The position numbers were made by a program, and so were the translations under genes. Positions 8,379 through 16,421 of a stretch of DNA of 57,151 nucleotides are shown piece by piece. Each line of letters starts with the position of its first letter. The stretch's first letter is position 1. The notes under the pieces are model-generated. The model did not search any database. It saw only the letters and a program-made list of their open reading frames with translations, and was not told the DNA's origin. Source of the stretch: Mayfieldus sp038329895 (GTDB lineage: Bacteria > Actinomycetota > Thermoleophilia > Solirubrobacterales > 70-9); assembly GCA_038329895.1 (NCBI GenBank), contig JBBQNM010000007.1, positions 1 through 57,151 on the forward strand, in the 5' to 3' direction.

Positions 8379-8451
8379 GGGGCTATAGCTCAGTTGGAAG
8401 AGCGCCTGGATCGCACCCAGGAGGTCGCCGGTTCGAGTCCGGCTAGCTCCA
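8379..8451 (+). tRNA. tRNA-Ala (anticodon CGC)
   Basis: The 73 nt form a cloverleaf. The acceptor GGGGCTA/TAGCTCC has the G3-U70 pair, and the D arm GCTCAGTTGGAAGAGC is identical to that of the UGC isoacceptor at 4278. The anticodon loop ATCGCAC (anticodon CGC) sits in a CCTGG/CCAGG stem, and the T arm is GCCGGTTCGAGTCCGGC. CCA is not encoded. It lies divergent from the GGDEF gene. Confidence 0.97.
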
Positions 8452-8475
8452 TTTCGGGAAATTCCGCAGCCGCGA

Positions 8476-8481
8476 TAGCTT
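8476..8481 (+). promoter_or_regulatory. -10 hexamer for a likely leaderless sugar dehydrogenase mRNA
   Basis: TAGCTT (TANNNT) lies 10 nt before the GTG start at 8492, with no Shine-Dalgarno between them. Confidence 0.4.
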
Positions 8482-8491
8482 TTTCCTGACC

Positions 8492-9637
8492 GTGCGTCCC
8501 ACTATCTGGTCTCGTGCGATCGCCATCGGTGCCGGTACGTGTGTGCTCGCATTGGCGTTCTTCGCGCCCTCAGCGGCGGCGCTGCGCCTGCACACGGTCG
8601 CTCGTTTCGACCAGCCGGTCTTCGTGACCGCACCGCCAGGCGACCGGCGCGAATTCTTCGTCGTCGAGCGGGCGGGGCGGATCCGAATCGTCCGCCACGG
8701 GCACAAGCTGCGCCGCCCATTTCTGGACATTCGACGCTTGGTCGACCTTCGCTACCCCAACAACCAGTTCCGCGACCAGGGCGGGCTCGCCTCGATGGCC
8801 TTCGCGCCGGACTACCGCCGCAGCGGCCTCTTCTACGTCTTCTACACCCACGCCGGGGGGACGATCCACATCGACGAGTTCCGCCGTGCCCCCGGATCGT
8901 CAACGCGGGCCCTGCGCTCGAGCGGCAGGACCGTCCTCACGGCCCCACGCCACGGCAGGACCGATCTGGGCGGCCAGCTCGAGTTCGGCGCCGATGGCTT
9001 CCTCTACGTCAGTTTCGGCCAGGGCGACGATTCCGACTCGAGTCAGGACCTCGAAAAGCTGACCGGAAAGATCCTGCGAATCGACCCAAAACCTTCAGAC
9101 GGACTCCCCTACACAGTCCCCGCCGACAATCCGTTCTCCAATCGAACCGATGCGCGCACCGAGATCTTCGCCTACGGCCTGCGTGTGCCCTGGCGATTCT
9201 CCTTCGACGATTCGACCGGCGATCTGATCGTCGGCGATGTCGGCGACGAACGCTTCGAGGAGGTCGACCTGCTGCGACCCTCAGATGCGGGCGCGAACCT
9301 CGGTTGGCCGTTCTACGAGGGCCGCCACCGGCACAGCCCCGGAGGCACTGGCGCACTTACCTTTCCGGTCCTCGTCAAGCCTCACGCCCACAGCTCCTGC
9401 GCGATCGTCGGCGGTTACGTGATCCGCAACCGTCGTCTGCCGTCGCTGCGCGGCCGTTACCTCTACGGCGACGTATGCACCGGCAAGCTTCGCTCGGCGC
9501 GACTGGGATTGCCCCGGGCCAGCGGCGATCGCTCGGAGCATCTCGCAGTCCCCTACCTGGACTCGTTCGGCCGCGATGCTCGAGGCAGGCTCTATGCGGT
9601 CAGCCTCCTCGGGTCCGTCTACCGGTTCTCCCGCTGA
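8492..9637 (+). CDS. Secreted PQQ-dependent sugar dehydrogenase-like protein
   Basis: This is a soluble six-bladed beta-propeller of the GDH-B/sorbosone dehydrogenase family, likely oxidising an aldose or related sugar outside the cell with PQQ; the substrate is not evident. Residues 1-30 form a signal peptide ending SAAA-LRL. Family landmarks follow in order: GLASMAFAPDY with FYVFYT, GGQLEFGADGFLYVSFGQG, GKILRIDP, AYGLRVPWRFSFD and GDVGDERFEEV, then GANLGWPFYEG. Length (381 residues) is normal. The start is GTG at 8492, just after tRNA-Ala(CGC). Confidence 0.88.
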   Translation: MRPTIWSRAIAIGAGTCVLALAFFAPSAAALRLHTVARFDQPVFVTAPPGDRREFFVVERAGRIRIVRHGHKLRRPFLDIRRLVDLRYPNNQFRDQGGLASMAFAPDYRRSGLFYVFYTHAGGTIHIDEFRRAPGSSTRALRSSGRTVLTAPRHGRTDLGGQLEFGADGFLYVSFGQGDDSDSSQDLEKLTGKILRIDPKPSDGLPYTVPADNPFSNRTDARTEIFAYGLRVPWRFSFDDSTGDLIVGDVGDERFEEVDLLRPSDAGANLGWPFYEGRHRHSPGGTGALTFPVLVKPHAHSSCAIVGGYVIRNRRLPSLRGRYLYGDVCTGKLRSARLGLPRASGDRSEHLAVPYLDSFGRDARGRLYAVSLLGSVYRFSR

Positions 9638-9681
9638 GCGTGGGGCCAATGGCGACCTAGAGCCGAGCCGGCGGGTGTCCC

Positions 9682-11310
9682 CTATGGCGCGACACCTTCG
9701 CCGACCGGCGCTGTCACTCCTTCGTCCTCCAGCGCCGCCATCGCCGCGTTTCGCCCGTTGAGCGCGATCACCGAGCCCGCAGGGTGGGTGGCGGCGCCAC
9801 AGAGGTAGAGCCCATGGACCGGGGTGCGGTGGTCGAGGCGGCGGTCCCACATTTGATTCGGCAGCGCCTCCCCCTGGAATATGTTGCCGCCGCTAAGGCC
9901 GATTCGCCGCTCGATGTCGGGCGGCCCGAGGACGTCGACGTGCTCGACGCAGTCGTGGACATCTGGGGCGTGCTCGGCGATCGCGTCGAGGATCAGGGCG
10001 CCGATCTCGTCGCGGCTCGAATCCCAATCTCCTTCGGCAAGCTCGTAGGGCGCGTATTGGGCGAAGACGCTCATCGTGTGGTGCCCGGGGGGCGCCACCG
10101 ATGGGTCGTAGGCGGTCTGGAAGTAGAGCTCCGCAAAGCCGACCCGTGGTTCGCCCCGCTGGCAGGCGTCGAACGCCTCCTGCGCCGCTTCCGGCCCGGG
10201 CGTGATCGTGACCATCGCGCGATGCGGCTCGACGGCGCCGGCGGCGCTGAAGGTGGGCAGCCGGGCCAGGGCGACGTTCAGCTTTACGACCGGTGAGCGC
10301 AGCTGCCAATCCTCGAGCCGTTTGCGGAAGCCGCCCGGCAGATCGGCCGACCCGAGCATCCGCAGGGTTCGCTTCGGATCGGCGTTGGAGATCACGGTCG
10401 CGCTGCGCACCAATTCGCCGCTCTCCAACTCGATGCCCTCGCCGGGAATGATGCGAGCGACCGGGACGCCCGCGGCAAGCACTGCGCCGGCCTCCTGCGC
10501 CGCCTGCGCGATCGCGAACGAGATCCTCCCCATGCCGCCCTCCACGTAGCCCCAGATCGATCCCTGGTCGAGCAGGTCGCCCTGGTGGTGCATCAGCTTC
10601 ACCGAGGCTGTGCCGGGATCCCGCGGACCCGCGAAGGCGCCGATGATGCCCTGGCCGAACAGCGCGTGGACCAGGCGCTCGTCCTCCACGTAGCGCTCCA
10701 GCGTCTCGAGGATCGACTCCTCGAAGACAACCGAGATCAGCTCCTCCTCGCCGCCCAGGGCCTCCTCCAGCTCGGCGCGGCTCGGCGAGGAGCCGAGCCA
10801 GGTGTCGCCCCGAGTTCCGTGGCGCAGCGCGAGCCGGATCCTGTTGAAGAGCTCCTCGTAGGCGAACAGGTCGCGGACATCGGACTCCGAGAAACCGTTC
10901 TCGCGCATGTGGGCGGCGGTCCTGCCGTCGTCGATGAACTCGGCGAAGGAGGTGCCGTCGGCGAACGGGCACCAGAGGTTGGGGTCGGCTGGGAAGACGC
11001 GGTAGCCGTGACTGGCCAGATCAAGCTCCCGCACCACGAGGTCGTCCAGCAACCCAACCACGTAGGCGCAGGGGCTGACCAGAAAACGGTCGTCGGGGAA
11101 CGGCTGCTCGAGGGTGCAGGCCCCACCGAGCTGCTCGCGACGCTCCAGCACCAACACCCGCTGCCCCGCGCGCGCCAGGTATGCGGCGGCCGTCAAACCG
11201 TTGTGGCCTCCACCGACCACGATCGCGTCCCAGTCGCGTGCCGCAAGCTCGGAGACCGGGGCCGGGAGACCGACCTTGCCCATCACCGCGTTGACATCGA
11301 CCGGGCCCAT
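9682..11310 (-). CDS. FAD-dependent oxidoreductase, phytoene desaturase/PYROXD2-like
   Basis: The 542-residue protein is a flavin amine-oxidase/phytoene-dehydrogenase relative. The dinucleotide-binding motif VVGGGHNGLTAAAYLARAG is at residues 31-49 and is followed by LVLERREQLGGA, the second FAD signature. Near the C-terminus GLYLCGAATHPAGSVIALNG is the usual FAD-contacting end. The sequence resembles the PYROXD2 group more than true carotenoid enzymes, and no carotenoid genes are nearby, so the substrate is unknown. It starts 13 nt downstream of the alkyltransferase-like gene and is probably in one operon with it. Confidence 0.85.
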   Translation of the reverse strand: MGPVDVNAVMGKVGLPAPVSELAARDWDAIVVGGGHNGLTAAAYLARAGQRVLVLERREQLGGACTLEQPFPDDRFLVSPCAYVVGLLDDLVVRELDLASHGYRVFPADPNLWCPFADGTSFAEFIDDGRTAAHMRENGFSESDVRDLFAYEELFNRIRLALRHGTRGDTWLGSSPSRAELEEALGGEEELISVVFEESILETLERYVEDERLVHALFGQGIIGAFAGPRDPGTASVKLMHHQGDLLDQGSIWGYVEGGMGRISFAIAQAAQEAGAVLAAGVPVARIIPGEGIELESGELVRSATVISNADPKRTLRMLGSADLPGGFRKRLEDWQLRSPVVKLNVALARLPTFSAAGAVEPHRAMVTITPGPEAAQEAFDACQRGEPRVGFAELYFQTAYDPSVAPPGHHTMSVFAQYAPYELAEGDWDSSRDEIGALILDAIAEHAPDVHDCVEHVDVLGPPDIERRIGLSGGNIFQGEALPNQMWDRRLDHRTPVHGLYLCGAATHPAGSVIALNGRNAAMAALEDEGVTAPVGEGVAP

Positions 11311-11323
11311 CGGCCATTCCAGC

Positions 11324-11629
11324 CTAACGCGCCGCTGGAGATCCGTTCAGCGCCGTGACGTCGACCCAGGCCGCGGCCATGTCGACGCGTCCGCGGCGCA
11401 GCGGCGCGCCCTCGCGCTTCAGCAGGCGCCGTTGCCGCGCTCCCTTGGCCAGAGACCCGTCGGCGCGGACCACGCGCTGCCAGGGGACGCTTGGGTCCTC
11501 GCAGGCGGCCAGCACGGCGCCAGCGAACCGCGGCGCCTCCGGGCAGAGGTCGCCGTAGGTGGTCACGAAGCCCGGCGGGACCGATCTGATCTTGCGCAGG
11601 ATCTCCTGAGCGCGGGGGGAGTCGACCAC
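11324..11629 (-). CDS. Alkyltransferase-like (ATL/MGMT family) DNA-binding protein
   Basis: The roughly 101-residue product has the MGMT DNA-binding fold: TTYGDL (23-28), a helix with FAGAVLAAC, then PWQRVVRADGSL. The alkyl-acceptor cysteine of the PCHR motif is replaced by Trp50. That is the hallmark of ATL proteins, which bind O6-alkylguanine and hand it to nucleotide excision repair instead of repairing it directly. The start is uncertain. GTG 11629 gives the normal ATL length, whereas the longer open frame would run across metF. The oxidoreductase gene follows after 13 nt. Confidence 0.82.
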   Translation of the reverse strand: MVDSPRAQEILRKIRSVPPGFVTTYGDLCPEAPRFAGAVLAACEDPSVPWQRVVRADGSLAKGARQRRLLKREGAPLRRGRVDMAAAWVDVTALNGSPAAR

Positions 11630-11736
11630 GCGCCTAGTATCGCCAGCTCGGAGCGCCCGCCCCGGGCCGGACTGTGACGCTGCCGTCAGCCGAGCTTGGC
11701 GGTGTAGCTCTCGTGGAGCTCGGCCCAGCGGTCCTC

Positions 11737-11742
11737 TACCCT
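11737..11742 (+). promoter_or_regulatory. -10 hexamer for a likely leaderless metF mRNA
   Basis: TACCCT (TANNNT) ends 7 nt before the metF ATG, and no Shine-Dalgarno fits between them. Confidence 0.45.
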
Positions 11743-11749
11743 GCCCCGG

Positions 11750-12673
11750 ATGCGCATCGACGAGATCATCGCCTCGGTCCAGCCCTGCTTTTCGGTCGAG
11801 TTCTTCCCGCCGAAGACCGACGAGGGCCGTGAGCAGCTGCTCGACACCGCCCGCCAGCTGTCCGAGCTGGAGCCCGCCTTCGTCTCGGTGACCTACGGGG
11901 CGGGGGGCTCGACCCGCGACGGTACGGTCGAGATCTCGAACCAGCTGCACAACGAGCTTGACCTCGAGACCATGGCCCACCTGAGCTGCGTCGGCGAGAC
12001 GGCCGACGGCCTGCGCGAGGTCCTCGATCGCGTCGCGGCGGCCGGGATCGACAACGTGCTGGCGCTGCGGGGCGACCCGCCGCGTGGTGAGACTGACTTC
12101 GTGCAGGCGGAAGGCGGGCTCGGCAGCGCCGCGGAGCTGACTGGCTTCATCGGAGAGAACTACGGTTTTGCGATCGGCGGTGCCTGCTTTCCCGAGGTGC
12201 ATCCCGAGGCCCCCAGCCTGGATGCCGACCTCGCCTACCTGAAGACCAAGGTCGACAACGGGGCGACCTTCCTTATCACCCAGCTTTTCTTCGACAACCA
12301 GGTCTATTTCGACTTCCTCGCCGCCGCTCGCGCGAAGGGAATCGACGTCCCGATCCTCGCCGGCGTGATCCCGATCGCAAGCTACAAACAGACGGAGAAG
12401 ATCTGCGACCTATGCGACGCGACCATTCCCCAGCCGCTGGCCGACGCGATGGGGGCGCTGGGAGGCGACGAGCGCGCCGAGTTCGAGCTCGGCGTCGCCT
12501 ACGCCACGCAGCAGTGCACCGAGCTGCTGCTCGGTGGTGCGCCTGGAATCCATTTCTACGCCCTCAACAAGGCGCCGGCGACTCGCGCAGTGCTCTCCGC
12601 GCTGCGCGCCGCCCGACCCTGGGAGCACAGCGGCCGCGAGGCGGCCGGCACGCCGGCCGACGCGGTCCGCTAG
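11750..12673 (+). CDS. metF: Methylenetetrahydrofolate reductase
   Basis: This flavoenzyme reduces 5,10-methylene-THF to 5-methyl-THF for methionine synthesis. The 307-residue TIM-barrel protein has the expected landmarks: SVEFFPPKT (residues 15-23), VSVTYGAGGSTRDGT, a DNVLALRGDPP stretch, GGACFPEVHPEAP, and FLITQLFFDN followed by VPILAGVIP. Length matches bacterial MetF without the eukaryotic regulatory domain. The C-terminal 30 residues are Ala/Arg-rich and outside the family core. No other methionine gene is adjacent. Confidence 0.95.
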   Translation: MRIDEIIASVQPCFSVEFFPPKTDEGREQLLDTARQLSELEPAFVSVTYGAGGSTRDGTVEISNQLHNELDLETMAHLSCVGETADGLREVLDRVAAAGIDNVLALRGDPPRGETDFVQAEGGLGSAAELTGFIGENYGFAIGGACFPEVHPEAPSLDADLAYLKTKVDNGATFLITQLFFDNQVYFDFLAAARAKGIDVPILAGVIPIASYKQTEKICDLCDATIPQPLADAMGALGGDERAEFELGVAYATQQCTELLLGGAPGIHFYALNKAPATRAVLSALRAARPWEHSGREAAGTPADAVR

Positions 12674-12691
12674 GCGGCGCACCGCCTCATC

Positions 12692-12697
12692 TAGACT
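12692..12697 (+). promoter_or_regulatory. -10 hexamer for a likely leaderless hydrolase mRNA
   Basis: TAGACT (TANNNT) lies 10 nt before ATG 12708, downstream of the metF stop. The gene could therefore be expressed separately from metF. Confidence 0.4.
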
Positions 12698-12707
12698 GGC
12701 GCGTTCG

Positions 12708-13550
12708 ATGGGCGAGTTCACCTACGAGGGCTACCGCCTCTCCTATGACGAGTACGGGGCCGGCGACCGGCCGATCGTGCTGATCCACGGCCTGCTGATG
12801 AGCCGGCACATGTTCGAGCGGCTCGGGCCGATCCTTGCCGAGCGCGGGAACCGCGTCATCGCAATCGACCTGCTCGGGCACGGACGCTCGGACCGCCCCG
12901 AGGACCTGCAGCGCTACTCGATGCCGCTGTTCGCCTACCAGGTGACGGCCCTGCTCGACCATCTCGAACTCGAGTCGGCGGTAATCGGCGGCACCTCATT
13001 GGGCGCAAACGTCAGCCTCGAGGCTGCGGTTCGCTTCCCGGAGCGCGTGCAAGCGCTGTTCATCGAGATGCCGGTGCTCGACAACGCCCTTTCGGCGGTG
13101 GCGGCGATCTTCGCGCCGATCATGATCGCCCTGCGCTTCGGGCGTCCCGTCTTCGAGGTGGTGTCGCGCGCCGCGTCAAGGCTGCCGCGCACCCACTTCA
13201 TCGTCGACATCGGGCTCGACATGATCCGCCAGAGGCCCGGCCCCTCGGTCTCGGTGCTCGAGGGCCTACTGCTCGGGGAGAGCTCGCCGCGCAGCGCCGA
13301 GCGGCGCGGAATCGAGCAGCCGGCGCTGATCGTCGGGCACCCCAACGACCCGCTGCACCCGTTCGGCGATGCGGGAATGCTGACCGGCGAGCTGCCCAAC
13401 GCGCGCCAGATCGACGCCGATTCGATCTTCGAGTGGCGACTGAAGCCTGACCGTCTGAACACTGAGCTGGCGGACTTCCTGGACGACGTCTGGTCAGACG
13501 CTGAGGAGCAAGGCAGAGCGGAGCGCAAGGCGCGAATGGCGGGGGCGTAG
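12708..13550 (+). CDS. Alpha/beta hydrolase
   Basis: The 280-residue serine hydrolase has the oxyanion motif HGLLMS (27-32), GHGRSDRP (58-65) and the nucleophile elbow GGTSLG with Ser97. A late Asp in VGHPNDPLHP and a more C-terminal residue would complete the triad, though no clear C-terminal His is obvious near the end. The family cannot be narrowed to a substrate. ATG 12708 was chosen over the longer frame because it begins directly before the first beta strand and has a -10-like box upstream. The DUF3105 gene starts 2 nt after its stop. Confidence 0.85.
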   Translation: MGEFTYEGYRLSYDEYGAGDRPIVLIHGLLMSRHMFERLGPILAERGNRVIAIDLLGHGRSDRPEDLQRYSMPLFAYQVTALLDHLELESAVIGGTSLGANVSLEAAVRFPERVQALFIEMPVLDNALSAVAAIFAPIMIALRFGRPVFEVVSRAASRLPRTHFIVDIGLDMIRQRPGPSVSVLEGLLLGESSPRSAERRGIEQPALIVGHPNDPLHPFGDAGMLTGELPNARQIDADSIFEWRLKPDRLNTELADFLDDVWSDAEEQGRAERKARMAGA

Positions 13551-13552
13551 GC

Positions 13553-14335
13553 GTGGCGAACCGGCGCGAAGAGAAGGAGCGGCTGCGACAGATCCGCGAG
13601 GAGGCGGAGAAGCGCGAGGCCGGCGAGCAGCGGCGCAAGCTGTTCATCGGCTACGGGGTCGCGGGTGTGCTGACCGCCGCGGTCGTGCTGGGGATCGTAA
13701 TCGTCGTGATCGGCAGCAGCAAGGGCGGCGGCGCGAGCGGCGCCGCGCACATCAACGCATCGAGCGGCTCCACCAACGGGGTCCCTCCCGACGATCGCAA
13801 CGGCCCGAACCCCCCGCCTGTCAAGGTCTCGAACCTGAAGCTGGCGGCTAAGAAGGCCGGGTGCGTGTTGCGCCTCGGACTTCCCGACGAGGGACATACC
13901 CACATCGCGCCCGACGCGCCGACCCCCGATTACAAGACCAGTCCGCCGACCTCGGGGTCGCACGTGGAGCCGCCGTTCCAGCAGGCCGACGGCGCCTACC
14001 TGGAGGAGCCCAAGTCGATCGACGTCGTGCACTCGATGGAGCACGGCCGCCTGGAGATCCAGTACAGCCCGAAGCTTGCCCAACCCGACCAACTGGCGCT
14101 GAGGGGTCTCTACAACACGCTCTATGGGGGCACGCTGCTGTTCCCCAACCGCCAGATGCCGTACGACGTTGCCGCAACCACGTGGACGAACCTGATCGGG
14201 TGCAAGACCTACAAGGGCCCGATCACCCTCGACGCGATCCGCGACTTCGGCAAGGCAACGTGGGGGCGGTTCGGCGGCGAGCCGGTGACGAGCTTCCCGG
14301 TCACTGGGCCGACCCCGGCCACCCCCAGCCAGTAG
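13553..14335 (+). CDS. DUF3105 membrane-anchored protein
   Basis: The 260-residue protein begins with a highly charged coiled-coil-like helix (1-28, RREEKERLRQIREEAEKREA). A single membrane helix (about 33-58) follows, then a Gly/Ser/Pro linker and a DUF3105 domain (about 105-250). The domain contains HTHI, YKTSPPTSGSH and HSMEHGRLEIQY, histidine-rich motifs typical of the family and possibly metal-binding. The function of DUF3105 is unknown. The start is GTG, 2 nt after the hydrolase stop, so the two are likely co-expressed. Confidence 0.8.
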   Translation: MANRREEKERLRQIREEAEKREAGEQRRKLFIGYGVAGVLTAAVVLGIVIVVIGSSKGGGASGAAHINASSGSTNGVPPDDRNGPNPPPVKVSNLKLAAKKAGCVLRLGLPDEGHTHIAPDAPTPDYKTSPPTSGSHVEPPFQQADGAYLEEPKSIDVVHSMEHGRLEIQYSPKLAQPDQLALRGLYNTLYGGTLLFPNRQMPYDVAATTWTNLIGCKTYKGPITLDAIRDFGKATWGRFGGEPVTSFPVTGPTPATPSQ

Positions 14336-14354
14336 CGCCCAGTCACCCGGCCGG

Positions 14355-15293
14355 CTAAGTCGAGGCCGCCCGGTAGGCGGGAAAGAACCCTCCGGATTCG
14401 CGCCCGCCGCTGAGCCGCTGATAGGCCTCAGCGTCGCAGACGATCTCGGAGGTGTGAAAGGGCTCGGTGCGGTTGGCAAAGCCGCGCTTGAACTCCTCCA
14501 GGGGATCTCCGGGCTTGATCCCACCGCCGAGGTTGAGCGGCAGACCCAAGTCCTCTGCGAAGTCCACGATCGCCGCGACCACGTTCTTCATCGGCGAGTC
14601 AGCGAAGAACCGGTCGACGCTGCCGCTGAGGTAGTAATGGAGCATCCCGTCGCTGCGCGCTGCGATCGAGCCCGCCGCCACCTCCCCGCCCGGCTCCAGC
14701 GCCAGGAACAGCGAGCAGCCTTCGAAGGCGAGGATCTCGGCGAAGTACTCGTCACCGAAGAAGTAGCGGCCCTCGGCTCCAGCCCGCTGCATCGTCTGCT
14801 CATAGGCGGCCAGGAAGCCGGTACGGTCGGCGTCCGAGGCCGCCGGGCCCGGAACGTAGCGAACCTCATAGCCACGCTCGGCGTTGCGCCGGATCTGCTG
14901 GCGATCGCTTGGGCGACTCTTTCGAGGCAGCGCCGGATCGGCGATCTGAACCTGGTTTCGGACGGTCGCGCCGCTCAGCGGCGGCTCGCCGCCGAGGCGG
15001 TGACGCAGAAAGAGGCTGACAAGGCCGGCCCCCGACCAGTCGACCTGGTCGGGGTCGAGCGCCGTGCCCCGCGGGGCGTCGATCCCGGGATAGCCGTAGG
15101 GAGAGGTTGCATCCAGCGCGTCCGCGTCGGCGATCTCGCGCACGACGAGGGGGGCCAGCATCTGGCTCTCACCGTCCGAGATCCGCAGTGTGTGGGTGAC
15201 CCGTTCGGCTGTCATGAACTCGGCCGAGCGAAAGAAGTCCGGGCCGGCCATGGCGGCGCCACCGTCCTCGAGCAAATCGGCCGTGGCGCTCAC
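14355..15293 (-). CDS. FemAB-like GNAT acyltransferase
   Basis: The 312-residue protein matches the FemAB/Acetyltransf_6 type. There are two GNAT lobes. KSRPSDRQQIRRNAERGYEV lies in the middle and FLAAYEQTMQRAGAEGRYFF after it. The C-terminal lobe carries LFLALEPGGEVAAGSI, MLHYYLSGS, and a GGGIKPGDPLEEFKRGF end typical of FemAB-like proteins. Members transfer aminoacyl or acyl groups to cell-envelope glycans, and its place at the end of the polysaccharide cluster fits such a decoration role. It overlaps the upstream GNAT gene by 4 nt (ATGA). Confidence 0.8.
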   Translation of the reverse strand: MSATADLLEDGGAAMAGPDFFRSAEFMTAERVTHTLRISDGESQMLAPLVVREIADADALDATSPYGYPGIDAPRGTALDPDQVDWSGAGLVSLFLRHRLGGEPPLSGATVRNQVQIADPALPRKSRPSDRQQIRRNAERGYEVRYVPGPAASDADRTGFLAAYEQTMQRAGAEGRYFFGDEYFAEILAFEGCSLFLALEPGGEVAAGSIAARSDGMLHYYLSGSVDRFFADSPMKNVVAAIVDFAEDLGLPLNLGGGIKPGDPLEEFKRGFANRTEPFHTSEIVCDAEAYQRLSGGRESGGFFPAYRAAST

Positions 15294-15832
15294 TCGAGGT
15301 CGGCTGCCGCGGCGCGGAACTCGTCGGGAAGGACTCCCCAGACTTCGCAGTCGGCCAGCTCGCCGTCACGGGACAGGTGGCCCCGCATCGTTCCCTCGTG
15401 GGTCCAGCCGAGGCTGGCGACCACGCGCTTGGCGGCCTCGTTATAGGCGGGGATCCGTCCGTAGACGCGATGGGCACCGAAATCGTCGAAGGCCTTGGCG
15501 ATCGTCAACGCCTCAGCCCGGCGACCGACTCCCTTGCCGCGCACGTCGTCGCCGATCAGCGCCCCCAACTCCGGGGCGGTTTCGCGGAAGAGTCCGTAGA
15601 GCGCCGTGAAGCCGACCGGCGCCTCGTGCCCCTCGACCATGATCGCGAACTTGCGGTCCTCCCCCGAGTCGTCCATCGCCCGCTCGACCCAGCCCTCGGC
15701 GTCCTGCTCGGAGAACCCGGAGCGCTGCTCCATCAGCGTCGCCGTGGCGTCGCGGTTGTTGAACCAGCGGTGCACCGCGGCCGCATCGGCGGGCTCAAAC
15801 CCGCGCAGCCAGACTTTGGGGGCGTCGCTCAT
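15290..15832 (-). CDS. GNAT N-acetyltransferase, RimJ/RimL type
   Basis: The 180-residue protein is a single GNAT domain. VWLRGFEPADAAAVHRWFN opens it, FAIMVEGHEAPVGFTALYG is the central beta hairpin, and IGDDVRGKGVGRRAEALTI is the acetyl-CoA pyrophosphate loop. AHRVYGRIPAYNEAAKRV is the C-terminal motif B region. Such enzymes acetylate amino sugars or protein N-termini. Between a sugar transferase and a FemAB-like protein, an amino-sugar substrate is plausible but inferred. Confidence 0.85.
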   Translation of the reverse strand: MSDAPKVWLRGFEPADAAAVHRWFNNRDATATLMEQRSGFSEQDAEGWVERAMDDSGEDRKFAIMVEGHEAPVGFTALYGLFRETAPELGALIGDDVRGKGVGRRAEALTIAKAFDDFGAHRVYGRIPAYNEAAKRVVASLGWTHEGTMRGHLSRDGELADCEVWGVLPDEFRAAAADLE

Positions 15833-15857
15833 CGAGTCGGAACGATATGCGCGGGCT

Positions 15858-16421
15858 CTAGTCAGGCGCCAGCCCGTGGCCCGTGATCAGCAAGACGAAG
15901 GTCCTGCCAAGGATCCGCAGGTCGAGGGCCAGCGAGCGGTGGTCGACGTACCAGACGTCGAGCTCGATCCGCTCCTCCCAGGGGATCCCGGCACGGCCCT
16001 GGACCTGCGCCCAGCCGGTGATTCCCGGCTTCACCTCGAGCCGGCGGCGCTGCTGCGGCGTGTAGTCGGCGACCTGGGCCTCGATCGTCGGGCGCGGTCC
16101 GACGATCGACATCTCCCCACGTAGGACATTGATCAGATTCGGGATCTCGTCGAGCGAGAAGCGCCGCAGTGGGCGACCGACGCGCGTTACCCGCGGGTCG
16201 TCGCGGGTGACCACGGTCCCCACCCCGACCGGGTCGGAGTCCTGAACCATCGTGCGCAGCTTCAGCATCTCGAAGACCTGCCCGTCCTTGCCGACCCGGC
16301 GCTGACGGTAGATCGCCGAGCCGCGGCTGTCGAGGCGGATCGCGACCACTGCCACGGCGAGCAACGGCGCGCTGAGCAGCAGCGCGATCGAGGCGACGAC
16401 GACGTCGAGGACCCTGGTCAA
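15858..16421 (-). CDS. Initiating sugar-phosphate transferase (PglC/WbaP catalytic type)
   Basis: This short (187-residue) phosphoglycosyl transferase loads the first sugar phosphate onto undecaprenyl phosphate to start a surface glycan. One re-entrant N-terminal hydrophobic segment (about 5-27) precedes the family core: IYRQRRVGKDGQVFEMLKLR, TRVGRPLRRFSLDEIPNLIN, VLRGEMSIVGPRP and VKPGITGWAQVQGR. The small size matches PglC-like monotopic enzymes rather than the long WbaP form. It overlaps the upstream glycosyltransferase by 4 nt. The sugar cannot be told. Confidence 0.92.
   Translation of the reverse strand: MTRVLDVVVASIALLLSAPLLAVAVVAIRLDSRGSAIYRQRRVGKDGQVFEMLKLRTMVQDSDPVGVGTVVTRDDPRVTRVGRPLRRFSLDEIPNLINVLRGEMSIVGPRPTIEAQVADYTPQQRRRLEVKPGITGWAQVQGRAGIPWEERIELDVWYVDHRSLALDLRILGRTFVLLITGHGLAPD

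Noticed and set aside
11686..11757. A minus-strand 23-codon frame ending RWAELHESYTAKLG between metF and the alkyltransferase-like gene
   Set aside because: It looks protein-like but overlaps the metF start. It has no ribosome-binding site and is too short to support a gene or a remnant.
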